6,108 nt of DNA from Acidiferrobacter sp. (GCA_002694065.1 NZKZ01000041.1:1-6108); one strand, 5' to 3'. Positions 1 through 6,108 are shown, counted from the stretch's first letter. Numbers and translations are program-made. Notes: a model not told the origin generated them from the letters alone.

Positions 1-3000
1 ATCTTTCAGTGCCGGAATTCGATTCAGAATAAGCCCGTCGATATCGAAAGTAAAATCCGCAGCATACGGCGACTGGCGAGTATCCAATTCGATATCCATA
101 TCAAAGGTCCCGCCCGAAAACTCCCCTGAGCGAGCGCTAATCTCAAGCTTTCCGTCAGACGCCCGAATCCGGCTGTTGAGTCCACGTGCCTCAAATCCCC
201 GAGTGACAAGATCATCCGCGTCGAGCTGAACATCCAGATTAAAGTGATCCAGCCACGTGACCTCAAGAGGATCATTACCGAATACGCCTTCTCGCGATTG
301 TGGATTTTCTCGCACTCGTTTCCGCGGAGGAAGAATCTCAATCATATTCAGACGAGAGGATTCCAGCGCTCCGGTGATACGGATTTTTTCGCCTGTATTT
401 ACTGACAGATCAGGAAACTTGGATAAATCGATACCCTGAAGGTGAGCTTCGCCGGAAAGGTCGTTATTGCCGAGAATCATGGAAAAATCACCCAATGGCG
501 CATTCTGGCTGTCGATCTCAAAATCGCTTTCAAAGCTTAAAGGGCCAGGGTCAAGGTATTCGCCCGGTAACCATCGGGAGAGGCTCGCGAGTGAAGGTGC
601 CTCGAATGTCAGACGGAGTCCGTTACCGGCCCGAAGCGGCCATGAGAAATCCCCCTCCGCCTCCGCACTGAATTCGTTAGCCGAAACCTGAACGCGGCCG
701 CTCGCCGTTTTTGCATCGTGGGATGCGTCTCGACGTAACACCATCCCGAGCGAAAGCGGGCCCTCCAAAGGAATCGCCGTGCCGAAAATCTCATTGACGT
801 TTGAGACCGCTTCGGTCTCAAACCGGGCATCCAGCACAAAGGTCGTTTTTTCTACGAAAGGATTCACCTGGGCATTGATGTGTAACTCGGCGTCATCACT
901 GATCCCCTCGACGACAACGAACAGCGGTGAATCACGCTGAGCGCTCCCAACGATATTCCCCGATAGTCTCGCAGGAAGGGTTTTACTCACTTCCAGACCC
1001 AGCGCCTGCGTAAACACGCCCAGATTATCGACCGCAAGATCGACATTCACTGATCCACTCGCAGGATAAGTCAGATCTGGAATCTGACCTGAAAAGCGGC
1101 CGAACCGAATACCTTCACCCGAAATTTCGCCGTCTACACCGGACAGACGCAGCTCACCGCTGTGGCGAAGCAGTTTGGCTGAGGCTGACAGGCCAAGATC
1201 GGGGTAATGATCCAGCGGCACCTCCAGCACGGATTCGAGTTGAGCAATATCAGGCACGACCGCATTGATATCCAACTCAAGTTCGGCGTCCGGACCCACG
1301 TGACTGACACGGCCTTGTGCTCCGAATTGGCCGGATTCGCTGTCAAGCTGTGCAGACACATCTTCAAGACCAACGGCATCGAATCGTCCTGTCAGCACTG
1401 CCGACAGGCGTACCTTTCCGTTGATAGGTGACTCGTAGTCAAACAGCTGCATCACCCCTGCCAGGTCATCCGACTGCACGGTAACGGGCATATTGAGGAC
1501 AGCGGCCTCGCCTATTGGGCCAACATCGCCCTCGGCAGTTAAATTGATAAGGTCAGACGCTATGCTGAGCTCGATGCCACTCACACTGAGCACGTTTTCC
1601 TTTCCAACCAACCGGCCCATCATCTGGGCATGAGCCGTCTCAGGGACATCAAAACCAAACGGTTCAGCCACAAGTGCAAGATTTCGCGTATCGATCTTGA
1701 ATGGCAGATCAAACGTCGTATCTTCTCCCAGTGGGCCTATGCTGCCGCTCGCCGTGACCGTTGTTGCGTCGGAGCTAAGTGCAATATCCAACTCGCGCAC
1801 ATGGACATCGCCCGGATGGCCGCTGACCTGACCGATCGCATGAGCGGACCCGGAGTAAGGAAATTCCATCCCATAGGACCGCATCAGTGTGCCAAGCACT
1901 TCGGTTTGCGCCTTGGCAGTAAATTCGAGCCAGGGCGCCGCAGCGCCTCCGAGTCTCTCCATGAAACCATTCGCCGACAAGCTGCCATGCTCACCTGCCG
2001 CAGTGATCGAAATATCATCGATTCGGAAGTTGCCAAGAGATCCCGTGAGGACACCCCGTGCCTGGGCACTTGCTTCGAACGGCACCTTGGCGTCATAAAG
2101 ACCCACGAGATCGCCAAGCGCTTGTGTCTCGGCCAGCACCTGGAATTGCGTTGAAGGGGTCCGGCCACGCCGGTGCGGGCGTACCAGACTGACCGCTCCG
2201 GAGGCCGTGAGGCGCAATAGGGATGAGCGCGTCGTAACGTCAATGTCTTCAAGGCGCAAATCCCTGCCCGGCCGGCCCCGCATTGCCGCACTCACTCGGG
2301 CGTTACCACTAAAGAGGCTTTTCTCCTGTGCAGTGAGTCCGGGCACAAACATGGCGACTGACTGAGTCAAGTCACTTGTCTCGAGCGCAAGACGAATATC
2401 GACGTTGCCGCCCTGCATAACCTCGGTGACGGTCCCGCCTACTTCTCCTGAGATCTTGCCTAATGAGAGATCCAAAGCTGCCTCAAGGTCATCCTCACCT
2501 ACGAGCGTCAGGGCGCCCTTCACCTCGAGGGCGCTGCCGTTGAGTGTTCCGACTGCAGTGACCGTGCTGTTGCGGACATCTTCGGGCAGCACCCAGTCCA
2601 GCTGACGCAAGTGAAGATCCTGATTAAGCTGTGGATCAGGATCTGAGTACTGGATATGAGCCCGGCGCAGTTGCAGCTCACGAACAATCAAAGGAGGTCC
2701 AGCGAACGACTGACCGTCAGCGGTGTCATCCAGACCAAAACGCCAGTTCGTTGCCCCCTCCTCCAGCCCGGAAACCAGATTTACAGTAGGCGAGTCAATT
2801 TCCAGCCGGTCGATAACCAAAACGCCGGACAACAGAGGCCAGATTTCAAACTCTGCCTCGCCGCTTTGAAGATGCAGCAAAGGCAGATCTGACACATCTT
2901 CGGGGCTTGAGATCTCAAGGCCTGATACCGACAGTTTCGTCGTCGGCCAAAGCTGGAAATCAAGCCGGTCGCTGATCTGGACTTCACGCTGGATGGCGGT

Positions 3001-3126
3001 ACTCACCCAGCTCGCGACTCGATCGCGATGCTCGTTCCAATTGAAGTACTGCAAGAACAATACCGGAAAGGCCAGTAGCGCCACCAATAGCCCAACTGCC
3101 GATAAAATAAGGCGCTTTCGAGTCAT
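1..3126 (-). CDS. AsmA-family protein, inner-membrane anchored, C-terminus cut by window edge
   Basis: The minus strand is open from an ATG at 3126 to position 1, giving 1042 codons with no stop. The product begins MTRKR, followed by a hydrophobic segment at about residues 6-28, read as an uncleaved signal anchor; the rest would lie in the periplasm. Residues about 27-75 (YFNWNEHRDRVASWV, then LDFQLWPTTKLSVSGLEIS) are the classic AsmA N-terminal pattern. A long series of beta-rich repeats follows, with recurring 'ext-G-x-h-ext' strands and many Asp/Glu residues. The end visible here (SGGTFDMDIELDTRQSPYAA, then LILNRIPAL) resembles the start of the AsmA-like C-terminal domain, so probably 100-250 residues are missing (inference). 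Known family members (AsmA, YhdP, TamB, YicH) are bridge-like proteins tied to phospholipid transport and outer-membrane homeostasis. It is longer than E. coli AsmA (about 617 residues), so I give no symbol. No clear Shine-Dalgarno precedes the start. It is divergent from ttcA. Confidence 0.9.
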   Translation of the reverse strand, partial: MTRKRLILSAVGLLVALLAFPVLFLQYFNWNEHRDRVASWVSTAIQREVQISDRLDFQLWPTTKLSVSGLEISSPEDVSDLPLLHLQSGEAEFEIWPLLSGVLVIDRLEIDSPTVNLVSGLEEGATNWRFGLDDTADGQSFAGPPLIVRELQLRRAHIQYSDPDPQLNQDLHLRQLDWVLPEDVRNSTVTAVGTLNGSALEVKGALTLVGEDDLEAALDLSLGKISGEVGGTVTEVMQGGNVDIRLALETSDLTQSVAMFVPGLTAQEKSLFSGNARVSAAMRGRPGRDLRLEDIDVTTRSSLLRLTASGAVSLVRPHRRGRTPSTQFQVLAETQALGDLVGLYDAKVPFEASAQARGVLTGSLGNFRIDDISITAAGEHGSLSANGFMERLGGAAAPWLEFTAKAQTEVLGTLMRSYGMEFPYSGSAHAIGQVSGHPGDVHVRELDIALSSDATTVTASGSIGPLGEDTTFDLPFKIDTRNLALVAEPFGFDVPETAHAQMMGRLVGKENVLSVSGIELSIASDLINLTAEGDVGPIGEAAVLNMPVTVQSDDLAGVMQLFDYESPINGKVRLSAVLTGRFDAVGLEDVSAQLDSESGQFGAQGRVSHVGPDAELELDINAVVPDIAQLESVLEVPLDHYPDLGLSASAKLLRHSGELRLSGVDGEISGEGIRFGRFSGQIPDLTYPASGSVNVDLAVDNLGVFTQALGLEVSKTLPARLSGNIVGSAQRDSPLFVVVEGISDDAELHINAQVNPFVEKTTFVLDARFETEAVSNVNEIFGTAIPLEGPLSLGMVLRRDASHDAKTASGRVQVSANEFSAEAEGDFSWPLRAGNGLRLTFEAPSLASLSRWLPGEYLDPGPLSFESDFEIDSQNAPLGDFSMILGNNDLSGEAHLQGIDLSKFPDLSVNTGEKIRITGALESSRLNMIEILPPRKRVRENPQSREGVFGNDPLEVTWLDHFNLDVQLDADDLVTRGFEARGLNSRIRASDGKLEISARSGEFSGGTFDMDIELDTRQSPYAADFTFDIDGLILNRIPALKD

Positions 3127-3261
3127 GATGGGCGTAGCATACGGCAATGCGCGTCAGGTTCGCCAGAAAATCAGGCCCAAGACGCTGCAAAGCCCTGCCT
3201 CAGTCAATCTCGCAGCAGGATTTTTCCATCAAGACAACCGCTCGACAATCATAAAAATGCC
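3127..3261. promoter_or_regulatory. Divergent intergenic region between AsmA-family gene and ttcA
   Basis: This 135-bp gap should carry promoters for both outward-facing genes. For ttcA, a weak pair is TTTCCA (3223-3228) and AATCAT (3247-3252) with an 18-bp spacer, each 4/6 to the sigma-70 consensus; transcription would then start almost at the ATG. For the minus-strand gene, TTGTCG (complement of 3243-3248) and AAAAAT (complement of 3220-3225) lie 17 bp apart. The two candidates overlap face to face. Both are weak matches, and the choice of boxes is inference. No operator-like palindrome or riboswitch is apparent. Confidence 0.3.
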
Positions 3262-4134
3262 ATGACCTCATCTGTGGACGAAAAGAAACTCAGCAAAAGG
3301 CTTCGCCGCGAGGTCGGGCGTGCCATTCAGGATTTCCAGATGATCGGCGAGGGAGACAGCGTCATGGTTTGCGTCTCCGGCGGCAAAGATTCTTTTGTGA
3401 TGCTGGACGTGTTGGAGCAATTGCGCCATCGTGCCCCAGTCTCCTTTTCCCTGCGCGCAGTTCATCTGGATCAGAACCAGCCCGGGTTTCCAGTCGACAC
3501 CCTAAAGTCATACCTTGCCACACGCGAGGTTCCTTTCGACATTATCGATGAGGATACCTACAGCATCGTCAAACGGGTCATTCCTGAAGGGAAAACCATG
3601 TGCGGACTGTGTTCAAGGCTAAGGCGGGGCATCCTGTATCGCTATGCTCGGGAAAACGGCATGAGCCGGATTGCGCTTGGCCACCATAGCGATGACATGA
3701 TTGAGACCCTTTTTCTGAACATGTTCCATGGCGGGCAATTGAAATCGATGCCGCCCAAATTGCGCAGCGACGACGGGCACAATATCGTTATTCGGCCAAT
3801 GGCCTATTGCCGCGAGGCAGATCTCGCACGCTACACACAGATTCGGGAATACCCGGTGATCCCCTGCAACCTCTGCGGTTCACAGGACCACCTGCAGCGC
3901 CAGGCGATAAAGACGATGCTGGGCGATTGGGAAAAAGCGCATCCAGGGCGTATCGCCAGCATCTTCCGAAGCCTGACACACGTGGCACCGAGTCAGCTTG
4001 CTGATCGGTCTCTTTTCGACTTCGCCGCGCTGGAGATGCAGACAACAGAACATCGCTGGCTTCCCGAGGGCACAACCACGAACCGGCAAAACGGCCTGGC
4101 CGACACTGTCCCTTGCGCCAAAACCGGATCGTAG
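3262..4134 (+). CDS. ttcA: tRNA 2-thiocytidine biosynthesis protein TtcA
   Basis: TtcA thiolates cytidine 32 of certain tRNAs in the cytoplasm, using ATP to activate the base and an iron-sulfur cluster for sulfur transfer. The 290-residue product has the PP-loop ATP-binding motif SGGKDS (residues 39-44) and the GHHSDD motif (140-145). It also has two CxxC pairs, CGLC (114-117) and CNLC (202-205), the latter in the family signature PCNLCGSQ; in this family three of these cysteines hold a [4Fe-4S] cluster. The stretches KRLRREVGRAI, PEGKTMCGLCSRLRRGILYR and FLNMFHGG closely match E. coli TtcA (311 residues). The C-terminal tail after about residue 250 is shorter and diverged, as is usual. ATG 3262 is the first in-frame start after an open upstream stretch and places the conserved N-terminus correctly, but no Shine-Dalgarno is visible. 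It is followed after 12 bp by apeB, probably in one operon. Confidence 0.97.
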   Translation: MTSSVDEKKLSKRLRREVGRAIQDFQMIGEGDSVMVCVSGGKDSFVMLDVLEQLRHRAPVSFSLRAVHLDQNQPGFPVDTLKSYLATREVPFDIIDEDTYSIVKRVIPEGKTMCGLCSRLRRGILYRYARENGMSRIALGHHSDDMIETLFLNMFHGGQLKSMPPKLRSDDGHNIVIRPMAYCREADLARYTQIREYPVIPCNLCGSQDHLQRQAIKTMLGDWEKAHPGRIASIFRSLTHVAPSQLADRSLFDFAALEMQTTEHRWLPEGTTTNRQNGLADTVPCAKTGS

Positions 4135-4140
4135 AGGAGA
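4135..4140 (+). promoter_or_regulatory. Shine-Dalgarno AGGAGA that fixes the TTG start of apeB
   Basis: AGGAGA directly follows the TAG stop of ttcA (4132-4134) and lies six bases before TTG at 4147. This is optimal spacing. It supports TTG as the true start rather than the internal ATG at 4177, which has no such site and would remove conserved N-terminal residues. Ribosomes ending ttcA would stop on top of this site, so translational coupling is plausible. Confidence 0.85.
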
Positions 4141-4146
4141 AAGAAC

Positions 4147-5442
4147 TTGAAACCGGACTCATTTAATCCCGGGCTGATGGCGTTTCTGGACGAATCGCCC
4201 AGCCCTTTCCACGCCGTCACCGCCATGCAGCGCGCTCTGCAAGAGCACGGGTTTAACGATCTTGATCCCGGTGCGCCATGGTCAATCGGTGATCGCGACA
4301 AAGCGCTGGTCATTCGAAATGGCTCATCTCTCATCGCATTCCGGATGGGAAGTGCGCCCCTCATCGAATCCGGCGTGCGCATGATCGGAGCCCATACTGA
4401 CAGCCCCTGTCTTCGGATCAAGCCAACCCCTGATGTAAGACGGTCCGGTTTTCATCAGCTCGGTGTCGAGATCTATGGAGGTGTGCTGCTCGCGCCCTGG
4501 TTTGATCGAGATCTCTCGATCGCAGGACGCGTCACCTGCTCTGACACCACCGGCCAGCGCCTCTCATTGCTGATTGACTTCAAAAAACCCATTGTCACTA
4601 TCCCCAGCCTCGCGATCCACCTCAACCGTGACATCCACAAAAACCGCACGATCAATCCACAGCAGGAACTGGTTCCGATACTGTGTGACCTGCCGGATCA
4701 AAGTGAAGCCGGGTTTCGCGAATTACTGCTTGACCAGATTCATCAGGAGCATCCTGAGGCCAACATCCAGGCGGTCACAGACTATGAGTTGAGTTGCTAT
4801 GACACCCAAGGCGCGCAACAGGTGGGATTACGAGGTGACTTTCTCGCCAGCGCCCGTCTGGATAATCTGCTGAGCTGCTACACGGGCCTTCGCAGCCTGC
4901 TGGATGCCCAGGGAGAGCAGACCATTTTGCTGGTATGCAATGATCATGAAGAGGTCGGCAGCGCATCTGCAGCCGGCGCACAAGGACCCTTTCTGCACAC
5001 CGTACTGGAGCGGCTTTGCGGCGACGGCGAAACCATGGCACGGGTACTGGCCCGCTCGCTTTTGATCTCAGCGGATAATGCGCACGCGCTGCACCCCAAC
5101 TACGAGACCAAACACGATCCGCAGCATCAGCCACGCCTTAACGGCGGACCCGTCATCAAATTCAACGCCAATCAGCGTTACGCCACCAACAGTGAGACCG
5201 CTTCGGTCTTCAGGGAGCTGTGTGCCCGTGCCGACGTTCCGGTACAGTCTATGGCAATGCGCAGCGATATGGCCTGCGGCAGCACCATCGGGCCGATTAC
5301 CTCAACCGTACTCGGCGTCGATACGGTCGACGTGGGTGCGCCGCAACTCGGCATGCATTCGATTCGCGAAACCACCGGATGGCATGATCCGGTCCTTCTT
5401 TATCGAGCGCTCAAGGAATTTTTTGAATCCCAGACGCTGTAA
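4147..5442 (+). CDS. apeB: M18 family zinc aminopeptidase (probable M18 family aminopeptidase 2)
   Basis: This is a cytoplasmic di-zinc metallo-aminopeptidase of the M18 (aspartyl aminopeptidase) family, which removes N-terminal residues from peptides, typically acidic ones; the exact substrate is not shown by the sequence. At 431 residues it matches Pseudomonas ApeB (about 429). Expected metal ligands and catalytic residues are all present: H83 and D85 in GAHTDSP, D239 in SARLDNLLS, E268/E269 in NDHEEVGS, D310 in SADNAHALHPNY, and H404 in GMHSIRE. Other family blocks are WFDRDLSIAGRV, IPSLAIHLNRD, GGPVIKFNANQRYATNSETA and MACGSTIGPITS. There is no signal peptide. The start is TTG, supported by the adjacent Shine-Dalgarno and by the N-terminal pattern (NPGLMAFLDESPSPFHA), which aligns with homologues. 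It lies 12 bp after ttcA and ends 35 bp before a strong terminator. No defect is seen. Confidence 0.96.
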   Translation: MKPDSFNPGLMAFLDESPSPFHAVTAMQRALQEHGFNDLDPGAPWSIGDRDKALVIRNGSSLIAFRMGSAPLIESGVRMIGAHTDSPCLRIKPTPDVRRSGFHQLGVEIYGGVLLAPWFDRDLSIAGRVTCSDTTGQRLSLLIDFKKPIVTIPSLAIHLNRDIHKNRTINPQQELVPILCDLPDQSEAGFRELLLDQIHQEHPEANIQAVTDYELSCYDTQGAQQVGLRGDFLASARLDNLLSCYTGLRSLLDAQGEQTILLVCNDHEEVGSASAAGAQGPFLHTVLERLCGDGETMARVLARSLLISADNAHALHPNYETKHDPQHQPRLNGGPVIKFNANQRYATNSETASVFRELCARADVPVQSMAMRSDMACGSTIGPITSTVLGVDTVDVGAPQLGMHSIRETTGWHDPVLLYRALKEFFESQTL

Positions 5443-5477
5443 TCCGTCGATGCCAGCCCAGGGACAAGCCCAAAAAG

Positions 5478-5506
5478 AAAAAGCCGGGCCTTGAGCCCGG
5501 CTTTTT
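5478..5506. terminator. Bidirectional Rho-independent terminator between convergent apeB and cytochrome c genes
   Basis: The arms AAAAAGCCGGGC (5478-5489) and GCCCGGCTTTTT (5495-5506) are perfectly complementary over 12 bp, with a five-base loop CTTGA. The GC-rich core is GCCGGGC. A T-run follows it on the plus strand and the A-run gives the equivalent U-run on the minus strand. It should therefore stop transcription of apeB from the left and of the cytochrome gene from the right. Confidence 0.92.
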
Positions 5507-5515
5507 ATGCTGGCC

Positions 5516-5540
5516 TACTCCGACCTGCCGGAGCGGAGTA
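5516..5540. other. Small inverted repeat downstream of the cytochrome c gene
   Basis: TACTCCG (5516-5522) pairs with CGGAGTA (5534-5540) across an 11-base loop. The inner CTCCG (5518-5522) can instead pair with CGGAG (5529-5533) because CGGAG occurs twice in tandem. It has no T-run and sits between the cytochrome stop codon and the main terminator, so it may be only an extra 3'-end structure of that message. Its function is not shown. Confidence 0.4.
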
Positions 5541-5552
5541 TTCAGCGCTTCG

Positions 5553-5873
5553 TTATTGCGACTGCTCGACCATGTAGTCCACGGCGAGTTTGACGTCATC
5601 GTCACTCAGGTGGGCGAATCCCCCTTTGGGCGGCATGTAGCCGGCCTTGCCCTGGAATCCCACAATGGCATGCTCATAAAGCAGATCCATACCCTGAGCA
5701 ATGCGATCTGCCCACGCATCTTTGTCGCCGATTTTAGGGGAACCTGCCACACCGGAGTTGTGGCAGGCCATGCAGCCACTGTTGTACACCGCTGCACCGT
5801 CCGCCTGGACCACTGGTGAACCGAAACCTATCAGCGTGAGGCTCGCCAAAGCAACATATCTTTTCATCTTCAT
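5553..5873 (-). CDS. Periplasmic class I cytochrome c, cytochrome c5 type
   Basis: This is a small haem protein that shuttles electrons in the periplasm. The 106-residue precursor has a Sec signal peptide: a KMKR positive start, a hydrophobic stretch at residues 6-22, and probable cleavage after VQA at residue 24. That leaves about 82 mature residues, the usual c5 size. Haem attaches at C34-M-A-C37-H38. The axial methionine is most likely M80 in GYMPPKGG, and the c5-like pattern continues with LSDDDVKLAVDYMVEQ. Many c5 proteins have a second CxxC (disulfide) just after MPPKGG; here those positions are F86 and L89, so that bridge is absent. The ATG at 5873 is chosen because a purine-rich AAGGAG site lies 11 bases upstream and because it gives a complete signal peptide. 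The gene is convergent with apeB and shares its terminator. The electron donor and acceptor cannot be told from this window. Confidence 0.95.
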   Translation of the reverse strand: MKMKRYVALASLTLIGFGSPVVQADGAAVYNSGCMACHNSGVAGSPKIGDKDAWADRIAQGMDLLYEHAIVGFQGKAGYMPPKGGFAHLSDDDVKLAVDYMVEQSQ

Positions 5874-5880
5874 GCTTCTT

Positions 5881-5900
5881 CTTACTCCTTCTTATTCCTT
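5881..5900 (-). promoter_or_regulatory. Duplicated Shine-Dalgarno-like tract before the cytochrome c start
   Basis: Read on the minus strand, AAGGAATAAG (5900-5891) is followed directly by AAGGAGTAAG (5890-5881), a 10-bp tandem repeat with 9/10 identity, and then a further AAGAAG. The second copy contains AAGGAG, a near-perfect Shine-Dalgarno, with 11 bases to ATG 5873. That is slightly long but acceptable. The first copy offers a second, weaker site further upstream. Confidence 0.6.
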
Positions 5901-5973
5901 CCTTCAGTTTCTAGTTTCCGAAATGTGCTGATCCCGTCATTGCTAACGTCAGAACATTACTGGATACGCCGTT

Positions 5974-5994
5974 AAAAATCCGTGTCGGGATTCT
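5974..5994 (-). terminator. Possible weak Rho-independent terminator for the gene entering from the right
   Basis: On the minus strand AGAATCC (complement of 5988-5994) can pair with GGATTTT (complement of 5975-5981) around a six-base loop, with one G-U pair. The 3' arm runs into a short T-tract (complement of 5974-5978). The stem is short and only moderately stable, so this is a tentative call. Its placement, 50 bp after the putative stop codon at 6044-6046, is sensible. Confidence 0.3.
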
Positions 5995-6012
5995 AAGAGT
6001 TGCCCCACCGGC

Positions 6013-6043
6013 GGTAAACCTTCCAAAATTGTCAGGATTTACC
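6013..6043. repeat. Imperfect inverted repeat directly after a putative stop codon
   Basis: GGTAAACCT (6013-6021) pairs with AGGATTTACC (6034-6043) apart from one bulged A, with a 12-base loop. No T-run follows on either strand, so it is not a standard terminator. It abuts the stop codon of the putative minus-strand gene end and may be a 3'-end structure or chance. Confidence 0.3.
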
Positions 6044-6108
6044 TTACAACTCACGGGTGGTATGAAACATCACCTCAGGCCATCGCTCCTCGGCAAGGCG
6101 CAGATTGG
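6044..6108 (-). CDS. Possible C-terminal end of an unidentified protein, cut by the right edge
   Basis: On the minus strand one frame is open from the window edge to a TAA at 6044-6046. It encodes 20 residues that include LAEERWPEVMFHTTREL. The other two minus frames hit stops earlier, and codon choice looks like that of the neighbouring genes. The fragment is too short to identify. Weak hairpins just downstream fit a gene end. On the opposite strand an ATG at 6062 is also open to the edge, so the assignment is uncertain. Confidence 0.4.
   Translation of the reverse strand, partial: NLRLAEERWPEVMFHTTREL

Larger units (their letters stand above)
5901..6043. other. Intergenic stretch upstream of the cytochrome c gene
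   Basis: I see no coding signal in these 143 bp. It should contain the cytochrome promoter on the minus strand, but I could not find a convincing -35/-10 pair; the best hexamers match only 3-4 of 6 positions. It also holds the two weak hairpins listed separately. Confidence 0.4.

Noticed and set aside
1630..2154. Plus-strand open frame of 174 codons
   Set aside because: It lies wholly antisense to the continuous AsmA-family frame, has no ribosome-binding site or recognisable domain, and its composition is what the opposite strand of coding DNA produces.
1884..2291. Minus-strand open frame of 135 codons
   Set aside because: It is in a different frame of the same strand as the AsmA-family gene. 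The product is Arg/Cys-rich without family features, so it is a shadow.
2993..3265. Plus-strand open frame of 90 codons running into the ttcA start
   Set aside because: It overlaps the AsmA-family N-terminus in antisense and the intergenic region, ends inside the ttcA start codon in another frame, and has no similarity that I recognise.
3788..4421. Minus-strand open frames opposite the end of ttcA and the start of apeB
   Set aside because: They are antisense to two well-conserved genes and show low-complexity, Arg/Ser/Pro-rich translations typical of shadows.
4504..4521. Inverted repeat GATCGAGA-TC-TCTCGATC inside apeB
   Set aside because: It encodes the conserved M18 block FDRDLSIA, so the protein sequence together with codon choice explains the symmetry.
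6062..6108. Plus-strand ATG (MKHHLRPSLL...) open to the right edge
   Set aside because: It has no well-spaced Shine-Dalgarno and no recognisable sequence, and it overlaps a minus-strand frame with more plausible coding character. It cannot be excluded with so few codons.
1..6108. Search by eye for CRISPR repeats, tRNA genes, insertion-sequence ends, attachment sites and toxin-antitoxin or defence genes
   Set aside because: I found no regularly spaced repeats, cloverleaf-like sequence, transposase motifs or terminal inverted repeats. All substantial coding space is filled by four housekeeping-type genes.

Overview
The window looks like ordinary chromosomal DNA from a gammaproteobacterium of moderate GC content. 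The evidence is the close match of the TtcA, ApeB (M18 aminopeptidase type 2) and cytochrome c5 proteins to the versions seen in Pseudomonas and related groups, together with a long AsmA-family envelope protein. A marine or mildly halophilic host is possible because several proteins are rich in Asp/Glu, but this is only an inference and I cannot name a genus.

Layout. Positions 1-3126 (minus strand) hold one uninterrupted reading frame of 1042 codons. It starts at 3126 and runs off the left edge without a stop; it is an AsmA-family inner-membrane-anchored protein missing its C-terminus here. A 135-bp divergent intergenic region (3127-3261) separates it from a plus-strand pair: ttcA (3262-4134, tRNA 2-thiocytidine synthesis) and apeB (4147-5442, M18 zinc aminopeptidase). 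The apeB gene begins at a TTG whose strong Shine-Dalgarno touches the ttcA stop codon, so the two are very probably co-transcribed. A near-ideal bidirectional terminator (5478-5506) lies between apeB and a convergent minus-strand gene for a small periplasmic class I cytochrome c of the c5 type (5553-5873). The last 235 bp hold the cytochrome ribosome-binding region, two weak hairpins, and what may be the last 20 codons of another minus-strand gene entering from the right edge.

How the genes relate. No shared pathway is evident: envelope lipid homeostasis (AsmA), tRNA modification (TtcA), peptide turnover (ApeB) and electron transfer (cytochrome c5) are housekeeping functions placed side by side. 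I see no mobile element, CRISPR array, tRNA, rRNA, prophage or defence island. I found no undescribed system. The oddest sequence-level signal is a perfect 11-bp-arm inverted repeat inside the AsmA gene whose central 17 bp recurs exactly inside apeB.
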